This document shows positions 25,845-37,983 of a DNA stretch of 64,000 bases, one piece after another (the first letter of the stretch is position 1; the number at the start of each line of letters is the position of its first letter). Source of the stretch: Bugula neritina (taxonomy: Eukaryota; Bryozoa; Gymnolaemata; Cheilostomatida; Bugulidae); NCBI GenBank assembly GCA_964035545.1, contig OZ037768.1, forward strand, positions 22,718,819 through 22,782,818, in the 5' to 3' direction. The notes beneath the pieces were generated by a model. That model was given only the letters and a program-made list of their open reading frames with translations. It was not told where the DNA came from and ran no database searches. Made by a program: the position numbers and the translations under genes.

Positions 25845-27885
25845 CATTAGATACTAAACATTTTTGTCCAAAACAATCAAACTGACAGTCTAACGTAGAA
25901 CTTCGAGATCAGCTTTCATTGCTTTTTGAAGAAAGCGCGGTTATAGTCTGTTTTGATTCGTATAAAGCGGTTTGTCGTATTTCGACTAGATATATTGAAC
26001 GTTTGTTTGAGAGCTTCAATATATAACGTCTTCAATAAGGGGCAACAATGAAAAGCACGGAAATATTGCATTTAAACTGTGACGTCTCGTATAAACCACA
26101 TTTGTGAACGACGATTGGCTCCCAATTCTTGAATTTTTGCCAAAGTCCAAAACTAAACCACGCAGGCATATTATATTCTAGATATGTTATTATGAAAACA
26201 ATTGTAAACAGTTGTTAACGCTTTATCTGTTTGTTTATGTATAAGTAGCCTAAAAATTTCAAGTGTCACCAAAGACAAGGCTGAAGGTAAACCCTGTAAG
26301 TGAATGACTTTATTTGTAGTGAAATACAAACCTAACAGAATATAAAATTCAAAATTTGTTTTCAGAATAATATACAAGCTTATAGTTGGTAAGTTGAAAC
26401 TTAAAGTTAAACTTAATCATAATGTTAATGTTATAGCATTGGCATTGAGTGATTGAGTTTGACTTACTTGGAGTTAGTCAGTAGACGTAGTGAGTAGAAC
26501 TAGGCATAGTTTAACTTTATTTACTAGTTAATAGTTATACTTATAGTAATAGTAGTTAATAGTATTAATAAAGTTTATTCTCACTGACCATCACCATGAT
26601 AGTGACCATGTCAATGTAATTAATAATTGCAAATAATTTAATATGATGATCATGAATAATTCGTAATTCAAATTGGATTCATCATTCAATTTCATGGTTT
26701 AAATTATTAAATAAGTAACAAGAATAAGTATTGGTGTTACTAATAGTTATTGTTATTATAAATACTGTCTGTATAATTTTTAATTTATTTTAATTCTTAA
26801 ATTTTAATTTGTTTTAAACTCGATTTCAAACTGAGTTACTGAATTCAATGGTCATGGACGACTAAAGTCTAGGAGTAAGGTGGAGTGTGAAACTGAATAT
26901 TTATAGTTTTTCTAGTTCTATGAACTAAGTATAAAATTTACTTTAAGGTCAAGTATAAATTAAAATATAATATTATAAATAGGTACAATCTGTTGCTATA
27001 TAATTATTTTTATCACTTATAATACTAATTATCATAATAATGATTGCTTATAAATTATTGGTAGTTGAAGGTTGTGTTATAATGATTCATTCTTACTTTG
27101 ACTTTGGGCAACATTTTGCCAAAATTTTTCGATTTTGGACAGCATTGAGATAAATATGTGATTTACTAGGTATGATTACAATTGTATGTGATTTGCAAAT
27201 AACCATGAGTTACATTAAATTGTTATTGTGGTCATTATTATTAATTATAAAATATAATTATATAGCCAATGTGAAAATAATGACTATTATATTATGATAT
27301 AGCCATTAAACTATATATTTTAGAAACTAAAAAATTAAAAAAGGTATAATTAATGCTATTACAAATTAATTCAATATTTATAATTAAATCACTAATGACT
27401 AATTATCAATTGTATTAAAGTTTTCCGTGATAGATTATTTTGCTATTTGTTGAGTTTCATGATACAGTCACAAATACAGTTTGGGTTTAACAAAGAAAAT
27501 TCTGTAGATTTTTAAAATGTTACAATAACTGTATAATTGACCATTTTCATACTTATTATGTATTTTTTGCTACATTAGTTCGTATATTCTAGAGTTTTAT
27601 TGTATTTTGTGTTAACTTTAATACCAAACATCCTATGGGTTGTTGTGTAACATGTTATCTAATAATTAATAAAATCTTTATAAGATTTTAAAACACGTAG
27701 GGCAAATAGGGTGAGTTATGATTAAAACTAAATTTTCTAAAAGGTCGTGTATTGTATTTACCTTTGTTTAGATTTGTTTAGAATTCTAATGTCAATGGTT
27801 TTCAAGTGGCCTCAACATGGCCAAAGAGCTTCATACTGGTGTTGCGTAATTTGCATCAAATGATTTTTCTGATGTCAATGGCCAT

Positions 27886-27928
27886 AACAGGGTTTAATTC
27901 ACAGCCTCTCTGTGGATTAAACCCTGTT
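27886..27928. repeat. 19-base inverted repeat (hairpin) upstream of AOAH
   Basis: The left arm 27886-27904 (AACAGGGTTTAATTCACAG) pairs with the right arm 27910-27928 (CTGTGGATTAAACCCTGTT) over 19 bases with one G:T-type mismatch, around a five-base loop. It ends about 90 bases before the AOAH start codon. Confidence 0.85.
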
Positions 27929-28019
27929 AATTAAACTGAATGAACTGGCTATGAATATAACGATGTCAATCATGTCAATTTTTCGTTACATCTACAGAGT
28001 TTTGCCAGACTAAGTCAGA

Positions 28020-31000
28020 ATGAGGTTTCTGGTAGCCACAGTTCTGGTGGCTGTGATATTCACCCCACCAGCTTCAACTATCATAAACCATAGATTTTAC
28101 AGAGGAATAGATGGTGGATTGGAGTGTGCCGGTAAGTTTTATGTTACATCACAATTATGAGGCATCAAAATTAACTTCGTATTGTTTGTGATGTTATTTA
28201 TATTCAGCGATTCCCTGTTCATTTCTCCTGAAGTTTAAATTACCCCCACATGTTTTATAGTTTGAATATATTTATCATTTATTGTAACTTGAGCAATTTT
28301 TCAAGTAGACAGAGTGTCTCCTAGATTTCCCCTGATGTTTTAAGGTCATAATAAAACTAAAGATTGTTATTTTTGAGTAAATACTATGATGAAAAATTTC
28401 ATGCACAAGTGGTTGAAATATTACTCGTTTAGATGTTTATAATGGAATTTCAATCACTTCTAAAACAGTTTTCATTATAATGAGTAACTTTTTATTAAAT
28501 AGAATGCAGAAAGCCATCTCTATTCTTATATATACTCATTTCTCTACTCAGTGCCTTCCAATTTTGTTGGCTGCTTTTAGTATATGGAATTACAGATAGT
28601 TACAAATAGTCAGGTTACCGAACTTTATTTTCATTTCAAGCGAAGCAGCAATTTTTAGAATTCATCAACTAAAGTTACAACTATTTAGCCACCCCCCCCC
28701 CCACACAACTCCACACTACACCTCCTCTAGATGTTACCCCAACCCCCTATCTACAGTTTATATCTACTCCCTGCTCACTCAGTCAGTGTATGTTTCAGTA
28801 TGTACAGTCCTCATTAGTCTGGTTGATCAGTTGGCAGAAGTTAACAATCAAACTATCATTGAGGCCTTCGACAGCTACTGTCTGATGCTGCCACCGAAGT
28901 TGGGTAACCCTTGTCAGCTGTTTGCGGAGATATTTGGACCTCTTATCATACAGATGTAAGTTATAGGCTGTGTATATGTGCTGCCAGTTGTATATAATAC
29001 TTGCTCCTTACCCTTTTACTCTTTGCACGCTGATATTATTACTGGCTGTTTGTCAAGCTAACATTAGATTTAATTTATCACTGGGCAGATATTTCTCTTC
29101 CTTCTACCAAGTTGATATTTTCTAAAAATTTAGATAATAATTATACTGTGTTATTGCATGAAGTTGTGGAAGAAGCATAATGTAGTTTTGATAAAATGAA
29201 AATTAATAATAAAAGTTTTATTTAAAAAAACATCAACATTAAATGGTAATATAAAATTTTTCTAAAGAGAAATGTTGGAATAATTTCACTCAAACTGTTA
29301 CAGTCAGTATGCTATTTCTAAAAGTTTATACAACAAAACTATTAGCCTGCATAAATCTTTACAAATATTAGTACTAAATTTGTTTTTGTCAAAAAAACTG
29401 TGTTTTAAAGCATCCAACATTAGTTTAATATTGTTTTAAAGGGTTTTTAATTTATACATTCCAGAAATTTAAAAATTACATGATCGGAAATGTTTCGATG
29501 AGTGATAAAACGACTCCAAAATGATTTTAAAGTTGTTTGCCAACAGCTTATCAGTCTTATCAATAGCCATGTCATGTTTGTTTATTTCTTTCTCTTGTGA
29601 GTGTGACAATTGATAACTGTTACATCATCTGAACTTCCCCCTATGTCATTCTGTTTATATCCAAAAAAGCAACCATAAATAAAGGGTTAGATGTAAATCC
29701 GTTGAATTTATTTGTTGGCTTCTATTGAAGCTAGAAGGAACTGTAAACATGCTGCCTATCACATTTATTCCCTTCCCTCTGGCAGCAACTGTAGCACCAT
29801 TAAACTTGTTGTTGATACTTAGTTGTGGAAGAACTACTACTTATTCTAACCAATATGTACATTACAGTTGTAACTATCTCTACAGCCAATAGCCTCTCTT
29901 GTAGCATATTGCTGGGCATAGATACCTTGTAATTCCATTACAAGTACATGTTTGTACTGTTAGGTACAGACTTGGTAATTCTTCTGTATATCAGAGTCAC
30001 GTGTCACTCTACAATGTCACTCCCACAATTTTGGCTTGCTGTTGGCTTTTATTATTCGTATTGCTGTATTATGTTACATGTTTATTGTTGAGGTCGAATA
30101 TTGGGTCACTAGTCATATGATATCTTCCCATGCCAGTTGGTTAGGAATGGTATAAATTAATTGCTATTACATGTATTGCGTAGTGGTGTTGTCACATTAT
30201 TTCACTTCCCTAGTAGTTGAGCAAGTGCTCCATCCTTTGTGACATGGTGTTTCCATGTTTCATGTTTCCACTAAAGGCTGAAACAGTTTATAAAACTTTT
30301 GCCTCCACTGGGATTCGAACCCGAGACCTCCGGCTTGTAAGCAGGCGCGCTTAACCACTACACCACAGGGACTACTGGGTAATCTCAACACTACAAGTAG
30401 TAGCAGAAGTTTAGGCTCCTTCGTAACATGATGTTTCTCTGTTATTCAGGGTGGCTGAAGGTGCTAATGCAGACGACATATGCCGCGGTATCGGCTTGTG
30501 TTACCAACAGCCTGGCCAGAAGATGTGTTCTCTGTATCCAAAGACTTTGAAGGTAGCTACAAGTTCTGTTACTAGAAATTTATAGCTCAACTGGTACATA
30601 TTCTCAATTTTGGAGGCATGTAAGGGACATTGGCAGCCATATTTACATGTTATGATTGGTCATCTGAAATACTTCAGGGGTTGGAGTCTCTTTGGGAGTT
30701 TATAGCCAACTGGTAGCTACTAAACCACCAGGTCAACTCTGTACAATGCAGTATCTAGCTATTTGAGAAAGATGTGAATGTGGGTTTTTAACAGACGCTC
30801 TGGTGAAATGTGGCCATTTGTGTTTTAGATTCAGGGCTTTCTCTTGAAATTATTCTGCTGGGACTTGAACCCACAACTTCTAAAATGAGAAGCATGTACT
30901 CTATCAACTCCGATATACTGGAAGGATAACTCCTGTATTTAGTTATATGATATTATTTTATTGAATGAATTGAATTTCATACTATATGCATTGGATTGGA

Positions 31001-34000
31001 TACACTAGTTTACTGAGAGATAGACTTATAAGCTGTCAACCAAAGTTAAGTAGAATTCCAAGTGGACAACTCAAGTTTCTTGAAGTTGTCTTCACATAGA
31101 CCTTGTAACCATTTTGCCTGTTAACATTACTATCTCCATGTTGCAGTTTGATGAAAAAAGAATTAGTTATCACCAGTACTCTACAAGGAAGCATCTTAAA
31201 AATAATGTGAGTGCAGTTTATAATAGTCATTATCCATTATCATTAACTAATAGTCATTATCAATTATTATTGATTATCCATCATTCATTGTAATTAACTA
31301 ACAGATACTAGCTGTAATGTTGCATCTATTTAGTGGAATGTAAAGCTACCCAATGAGAAGTGGAGTATATGTGATGTGCCTCTACTCAACCTCATCTGTG
31401 TATTATATAAAAAGTAAGCATTTCTCCTTTTATTAAATTTCTATGTAATTCTTAATAACTAAATGTTGGACATTTGTCAATGTTAATCTTAGTTCTATTT
31501 GCTACCATGTATTTGTCTGCATTTTGTCAGTTGATTTATTTTAATTTTTCGAAATGAAGTAACGAAATTTTAATTAATTTAAAAGTTGGGAAGAATTTGT
31601 ATTTGTAGATATAATCTTGTTACGAAATTGGAAAGTTTCATCTTTTTGTGTTGCATTTTTTTTTCATTTTGCGTATTTCTGTTTTTTTTCTGTAAGCAAA
31701 GTCAAATTCCATCAGTTTTTACTATCAAAAATATATTATTGTTATTTTCTCGTATATATTTCAGTGTCTTTGATAATCATGTGCCTTTTGATGACGTGGA
31801 CGGTGATAGACATTCACCTTCTCAAGTGAGTAATTTTATCTGTAGAATGTAATGTAGACAGCCCTTCTGTAGAATGTAGTGTAGAGAACCCTTTTGTAGA
31901 ATGTAGTGTAGAGAACCATTCTGTAGAATATAATGTAGACAGCCCTTCTGTAGAATGTAAGGGAGACAATTTTATATGGTTTTATTATAAAATAATTTAT
32001 TGTGAACACATGCCTTTAGATTACAGAAATATAACTGTAGCATATGCAGTTGTTATTGCCTACTAGTTCATACTAATAGCGGAGTATCCTCAGTGAGTGT
32101 ACATAGACCTTAGGCTATGAAACTGAATCCCTGAAAGTCCTGAGTTTGTGTGTTTATTTCTTTGTAAGTTGAAAATATGTACGTCTTATTTTTTCAGTCT
32201 TTGAGAGGATCTTCATGGCGGGGAAAGGACTGTAATGACGGCAGAGCAGATATTTATCCTGGAAGGAAGTACGTGTTTGCTTACTCAACTACCATATGAA
32301 TATAACCTTAGAATTTAGCCTCATAGTAACTTGTACACCTTGCTTCTTTAGTTCAACAAGAGATTGCTTGTTTTATCTAATAATATTTGGCCTAGGTCTT
32401 TTTTATTAATTTTACTTTGTTGACCTCTACTCTATTGACCTCTACTCTATATTGTCATTTTAGGCCAGAGCTTCTCAAAGACGTCAAATTTGACTCAAAC
32501 TGTAACGGCATCTGGGTGAGTCATATCTTCTGTATATTGTCAGCAGTTGAAAAGACTGATACAATTTAGTAAATGAATATATTTGTAAAAAAGCTTATGA
32601 AATATGTTTAACAATACTTGTTGTGTACAATTAGGACATGTTTACACAATGTTAGTTTTATTTGGTGTATGTGATATATTGCAATAAGATTGATGATATT
32701 TTTCCTAATAATTTTTAGTGAAATAGCATTTATATCTGGAAAATTGATTTTGTTTATGTTTGATATATAAGTAGCAATTTTTGTACGATTGGCAATTGGC
32801 ATTTAGCAATGTTTTGCTTGTTATCAGCAATGTTTTAGACTAACATTTATAGTGCCCACAAATCAGTTGATTCAACAAACTTTCACCCACACGGTTTGTA
32901 ATTAATGTGAACTTCGGAAATTTTATATTCACAGCTGGCAATGTAGTGAATGGTGTATTTACATCTGGCAATGTTTTGCTATTTTTAGGGATTTGACAAT
33001 AAGACGGGAAAATCATACGAGGAACAGTTCTGTGATAACACTGGCCAGAGGGGTGTAGTAGTTATCGGGGATTCTGTGGGGGCTCACTTCCACGCCCCTC
33101 AAGAATGGTTTGATCCTCAACTACTCACTAAGGTTACTATTACTCACTTGGAATAAATGCATTCTCGTCTTTCAATTATAACTAAAGCGCAGCCATTTTA
33201 TGTTCAATTGTGTTTAAAATATATTTTTATTGTTTTTCTCTTAGGAGTTGCCCTTTCTCACATTGATAAAATATTTTGCAAATTAGAAATACAAACTGAC
33301 TCAATTTTTTGTTGATACTTAAGTTTTCTTTTAACCATGACTTAGTTCTAAACTATGAAGTAGCCATTGTATAGCAAACAGTGTTCTTCATAAATGCAAC
33401 GTAATGTTTTGCAGGAATCACTGAAATATTTACCATTTGCGCTAGAGAACGAGTTGGATTGGCCCCAATTGTCTCTGGTCACAGGCTATATGGACAGTGT
33501 GTGGGACGTAGCTAAGGGACCCACCGACTCCATATACAAACGACTTAGAGAGCGCAATCGATGTAACCATAGAAACTACCAAAACACAGCTGTCAATGGT
33601 TTGTGGAACAGAATAATGTGGTTGTTGCTTATAAGATGTGGATGATTGAATCTGAAAAGTGCAGAATGTTACACAGAAATTTTCAAACTGATTGAAACAC
33701 TGTTTTGATATTGTTAGATCATAGGTTTTTGTTTAAGGAAAATTATGATCTACACGAATATCACTATTTACACATGTGCTAACTTGCACACACACATTTT
33801 ATAAAATATATAATTTTATTCATACACTTATATGATTAAATCAGTAAATTTCTTCAGTCATTTCATAAAGGAGGCACTATAGCTGCTGTTCTTATCCATC
33901 TATGCAGGTGACAGCTCCTTTGATGCAATAACTACTGTGGAGGCCCTCAGGCTAAATCCCAAACAAGACTATCCCGTTCTCATTGTTTTAGAGCTTGTTG

Positions 34001-36949
34001 GAAATGACGTCTGCAATGGGTAAACATCTCACCTCCTGTTTGGTTGCTAGCTTACAGTTCAGACAGCGTCTGTCTTTCGAATGAAAATAGAAAAATATTT
34101 AAATTTTGAATAAAATTAAATAAAGTCTGGAAACTTATTAAAAAAATAAATATAGTGTAAATAATAAGTATGTATAATCCATATATAACTTGTGAGCAAC
34201 TGTTAATATTTATGCGAAGTTAGGATTTATCTCCACATTTAAAAGTAGTAACTTTTTTCAAAATAGTCATCACAATCCTTGTCAAATGTTTGTGTTTGTT
34301 GCAGGCATCCAGCCAATGAGACGTTAGCTTACATGACAACAGAGCAGCAGATGCATGACAATCTTATCAAAATTCTGACCAAAGTGGTAAATGCACTCAA
34401 ATCTTTTTTGACACTTCACGGCATGGCCTTATTATTTCTTTATTTTTACGACTATTAGAAAACTGAAATCTATTCAGCATGGAGTTATTTATTCTTGAAA
34501 AATATATTTTGAAATTACCACAAGACAAATTTGTCCAAAAAATAGTGAAGAAATTCTCACTTTATATTTCTGTACCGCATTCATTGGACGGTTTTGATCT
34601 CTAATATTTCTAATAAACATAATATCATGGCTGTCTTCAAACTCTACCTTACTATCTAATGCTGACTTGTAGAATCAGACAGCGCCTGCCGACAGCAAAG
34701 TGCTCATAGTTGGGATGGCTGACGGAGATTTCCTCTACCAGTTCCTTGGAAACAGAACTCACCCATTCGGCAGATGGCGGAACGACTTAACTTACGCAGA
34801 CGTGTATGAATGGTGGAACTGCATGCAGGTAAGTCTATTACCTGGGCTATAGTACTGCCTGCTGTCTACTGAATTGGGCTATATACCCTACATTGTACCA
34901 TATACTATACTGTAGTACTGTACAGCGCTGCATACTTCAAACTTATACTTAGGACTTGGCCATGCAATTTAATTTTTAATCAATCTTTCTCAACATTTTT
35001 GAGGTTTGGCATGGAGAGAAATATATAATAAGCTTATTAACTCTTATTTTAATTGGTTCTAGAAGTTTGAAAGCATGATAGATAAGTATTTAATAGTAAG
35101 AGAGGGAGGTGAATGATTAGGATGGTGGCCTTCAGGTATAGGCTATATCTTGTATTATAGAATATGAAATTGTGTTGCAGGTGTCCCTCTTGTATTATAG
35201 GGTATGACATTGTGTTGCAGGTGACCCCTCTTGTATTATAGGGTATGACATTGTGTTGCAGGTGTCCCCTCTTGTATTATAGAGTATGACATTGTGTTGC
35301 AGGTGACCCCTCTTGTATTATAAGATATGACATTGTGTTGCAGGTGTCCCTCTTGTATTATAGGGTATGACATTGTGTTGCAGGTGACCCCGTGCACGGG
35401 TTGGCTGAGTAATGACGCTACGTTGCGGGGTCTGACCACCCAGAGAGCAATGAACTTGAGTAAAGTCATGAAGAATTTGGCCAAAACCCATAAACACTTT
35501 TGGAGTAATCTTGAAGTTGCATATATAGACTGTCCAATTAACACTGGTAGGTAATTTACCTCCTATATCTAGTTAGATATTTATTACCTCTGCGGGTTTT
35601 ATACCTACCACTAGCAGGTTATCTATTCATTACTAACAGGTTATCTATTTATTACTAGCAGGTTATCTATTTATTACTATCAGGTTATCTATTTACTACT
35701 AGCAGATTGTCTATTTATTACTAGCAGATTGTCTATTTATTACTAGCAGATTGTCTATTTATCTTTTTGATATCCAATATAGTCTTTACTCAAAATATGA
35801 CATCTAAATCGTTTGCTATTTTGTATTGCACCTCTGAATTATATACAATTACATCAACTTCTTATTCTATTTCAGTTATTACCAGGTATATATTTGAACA
35901 TGGCTCTCAAACTGGATACCAGCTGATAGAGCCGGTTGATGGATTTCATCCGAACCAGGTGAGTTACACAGGTGATGTACTCAGGTGATGTACTCAGGTG
36001 ATGTACTCAGGTGATGTACACAGGTGATGTACTCAGGTGATGTACTCAGGTGATGTACTCAGGTGATGTACTCAGGTGATGTACTCAGGTGAGTTACACA
36101 GGTGAGTTACACAGGTGATGTACTCAGGTGATGTACTCAGGTGAGTTACACAGGTGATGTACTCAGGTGATGTACTCAGACGAGTATTTACAGGTAACTT
36201 GCCAACTGTATTCACCTAGCGTGGAAATTATGTATTTTATGGGATTAAATTCGGGTTTTTGTTTTGTCAGCTCAGTCAAGTGTTTTGATTGTGAAAAGTT
36301 GTGCTAAAATCGTATTCTGTTTTATACTAACACTTCACTGGGCAAATTCCTGTTTATATCAGGTTTCTTTCAATTAGTTTGGATTTTATATGCAACTGTT
36401 TTACAATGGGTGGGAAATTGTTTTGAATTGTTTCCTACACAAAGGCTTGGTTGAGTTATCTTGTCTAACTATGATATTCTAACAGAGATTTGATTTTATG
36501 ATGACTTGCGGCTTTTACAAATTTTTGTGAGAGAGAAAGTGACTGAGGGAGTGACTTAGAAAGTGACTGATAAAGTCAGTGACCAAGAGAGTGACTGGGG
36601 GAGTGAGAGATGCTGAGAGTGAGACTGAGAGAGTGAAAGAGACTGAGAGAGTAAAAGAGATTAAGATAGCTAAAGAGACTGAGAGTAAGACTGAGTGAGA
36701 GAGACTGAGAGAGAGAGACTGAGAGAGTGAAAAAGACTGAGAGTAAGACTGAGTGAGAGAGACCGAGAGAGTGAAAGATACTGGGAGAGAAACTGCTTAC
36801 AATACCATTTTCTCATTCAGTTAGGACAAGCCTTGTCAGCAGCTGAAGTCTGGCGACAAATGGAACTCAACTTTCAGAATTTTCTCGGACCTCTAAACCC
36901 TAATAACGAAGAGATTAATAAAGTGTTTGGAGATCAAGGTGGTCACTGA
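28020..36949 (+). CDS. AOAH: Acyloxyacyl hydrolase (secreted saposin-GDSL lipase), complete
   Basis: Sixteen exons: 28020-28131, 28799-28955, 30450-30552, 31147-31206, 31334-31413, 31765-31825, 32198-32268, 32464-32515, 32989-33132, 33415-33598, 33908-34019, 34305-34386, 34673-34828, 35384-35546, 35876-35958, 36821-36949. They join in phase to 582 aa (human 575). The protein starts with a signal peptide (MRFLVATVLVAVIF). A saposin-B domain follows at about residues 36-125 with its cysteines. Next comes a calcium-binding acidic stretch (DDVDGDRH, KDCNDG, YPGR, DSNCNGIW). The GDSL-type catalytic domain has nucleophile Ser261 in VVVIGDSVGAHFH, block III Asn374 in VGNDVC, and Asp534/His537 in EPVDGFHPNQ. 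The C-terminus VFGDQGGH matches the vertebrate end. In mammals the enzyme removes secondary acyl chains from lipid A and so detoxifies LPS. All catalytic residues are present, so an active enzyme handling bacterial lipids is likely. It is divergent from anillin and convergent with SUDS3. Confidence 0.96.
28690..28710. repeat. Poly-C tract in AOAH intron 1
   Basis: A run of about ten C within a C-rich stretch, some 90 bases upstream of the exon 2 acceptor. Other C runs lie at about 3679-3695 (GPCR, before the TM2 exon) and 51248-51270 (TRIM71 intron 3). Confidence 0.7.
30300..30372 (-). pseudogene. tRNA-Val-like pseudogene or tRNA-derived SINE head
   Basis: Seventy-three bases on the minus strand carry a strong A-box (TGGTGTAGTGGTTAAGC) and a perfect B-box (GGTTCGAATCC). 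A TAC lies at the anticodon position in a six-base loop. The acceptor stem has one mismatch and several G:T pairs, and the anticodon and T stems are imperfect, so a functional tRNA is unlikely. It lies in AOAH intron 2. Confidence 0.55.
30853..30925 (-). pseudogene. Second tRNA-like element
   Basis: On the minus strand, an A-box-like TATCGGAGTTGATAGAGTA is followed by a B-box-like GGGTTCAAGTCCC at tRNA spacing. The acceptor ends do not pair well. It lies in AOAH intron 3, in the same orientation as the element at 30300. Confidence 0.4.
31838..31975 (+). repeat. About 30-base repeat 12 bases after the AOAH exon 6 donor
   Basis: Four or five copies of CTGTAGAATGTAATGTAGA followed by CAGCCCTT or GAACCCTT. 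Confidence 0.85.
35165..35391 (+). repeat. About 41-base array repeating the AOAH exon 14 acceptor and exon start
   Basis: TTGTGTTGCAG occurs six times, ending at 35180, 35220, 35261, 35302, 35343 and 35383. Each is followed by GTGACCCC or GTGTCCC. The last AG is the real acceptor, since exon 14 (GTGACCCCGTGCACGGG) starts at 35384. The five earlier copies contain the first bases of the exon and then CTCTTGTATTATAG, an in-frame stop. Confidence 0.95.
35590..35765 (+). repeat. 20-base repeat in AOAH intron 14
   Basis: About eight copies of GGTTATCTATTTATTACTAG, with later copies changed to GATTGTC. The block starts about 40 bases after the exon 14 donor. Confidence 0.85.
35959..36195 (+). repeat. 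13-base array starting at the AOAH exon 15 donor
   Basis: About eighteen units of GTGATGTACTCAG or GTGAGTTACACAG follow directly from the authentic donor GTGAGTTACACAG at 35959. Every unit boundary reads CAG|GTG, the form of an acceptor joined to a donor. Confidence 0.93.
36520..36785 (+). repeat. Purine-rich GAGAGACTGAGAGTGA repeat
   Basis: Imperfect GAGA/GTGA repeats in AOAH intron 15, ending about 35 bases before the last exon. Confidence 0.8.
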
Positions 36950-37482
36950 TGTCTTCTACTGTAGGATATTAACACGGCTTTAATTTACTATGAGATTCTT
37001 ACCGTGTATACCTAACCTATAAACACTGCTATATCTGTCAATGTGCTCAATATTTGTTCACCCTAATCAAACTTTTATTTTATTTTTACGACCTTAAGAT
37101 TTAACAACCTTTACAGTTGTACTTTCAAGGTTTATCTTTTCTACAAGCCATAGTTTTCAACTGTCAGGTATTGGAAATTTACTTATGCAAAATACAACCC
37201 ATATGCGTATTTGTAGAAAATTTTTTTAATGAAATTATTTACAACTTGCAGTTTTCATTGAGAAGTTAAATGAAACAGACACTGCTGATCGTGTAGGAGC
37301 AGATTCTAATTAAATCAATTGTTGATGTTATACTGTTCAAAGTAATGCCAACACCCAATTTTACTGTCAATTCAAAAATTATAATCAAATTTTTTTGTAA
37401 GCTTCATTTTTTTACCTTCTGAGTAAAAGGATTTTGTGTGCTTTTGCTTTGGGTGCTGCGTATGTTACGTATTTCTTCTGCT

Positions 37483-37488
37483 AATAAA
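37483..37488 (+). terminator. Candidate AOAH poly(A) signal
   Basis: AATAAA about 535 bases after the AOAH stop, followed by GT/T-rich sequence. Confidence 0.45.
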
Positions 37489-37770
37489 CTTATGAGTTGG
37501 TGGAAATAGTGCAAATGTTTCTTGTATGGTGATTGTAACTAATTTAAATTAGTAAAAGCAACTCTGCATACAGCTGAAATATATTTTCTTAATGAACTTC
37601 AGTAAGGTGCTATAAAAGATAATTTGATACAGGCACAGTGTTTATAGATTATACAGAAAAAATTGCTTAAATTTCAAATTTTATAACTTTTTTAATTAGT
37701 TTCATCTCTTTAAATTAAATAATGAAATGTGATGACCCTAATACTATAGGAATGGAACCAAATTTTAACA

Positions 37771-37776
37771 TTTATT
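37771..37776 (-). terminator. Candidate SUDS3 poly(A) signal
   Basis: AATAAA on the minus strand, about 210 bases after the SUDS3 stop. Confidence 0.45.
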
Positions 37777-37983
37777 ACACAGCATTGTATATTATTATTC
37801 AGCTATTATGTACAAATGTATCAATCAAAACATGATATCTAAAAAAACAAGGACTTCTGTCATTTCATTACTAAAGAATAATTCAGAACAAGACTAAAGA
37901 CATTATATACAATATGATTCTATAAACTTTCCATAAATGACTAACTATATATAATATACACATTGGCAGCCTAGTTGGTAGCA

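Larger units (their letters stand above)
25787..28019. other. Divergent intergenic region between anillin and AOAH
   Basis: About 2.2 kb, very AT-rich, with no coding exon recognised. It should hold the promoters of both genes and the hairpin at 27886-27928. Confidence 0.6.
36950..37983. other. 3' UTRs of convergent AOAH and SUDS3
   Basis: No coding sequence is seen. A plus-strand AATAAA at 37483-37488 is a likely AOAH poly(A) signal. A minus-strand AATAAA at 37776-37771 is a likely SUDS3 signal. The two ends are only about 280 bases apart. Confidence 0.55.
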
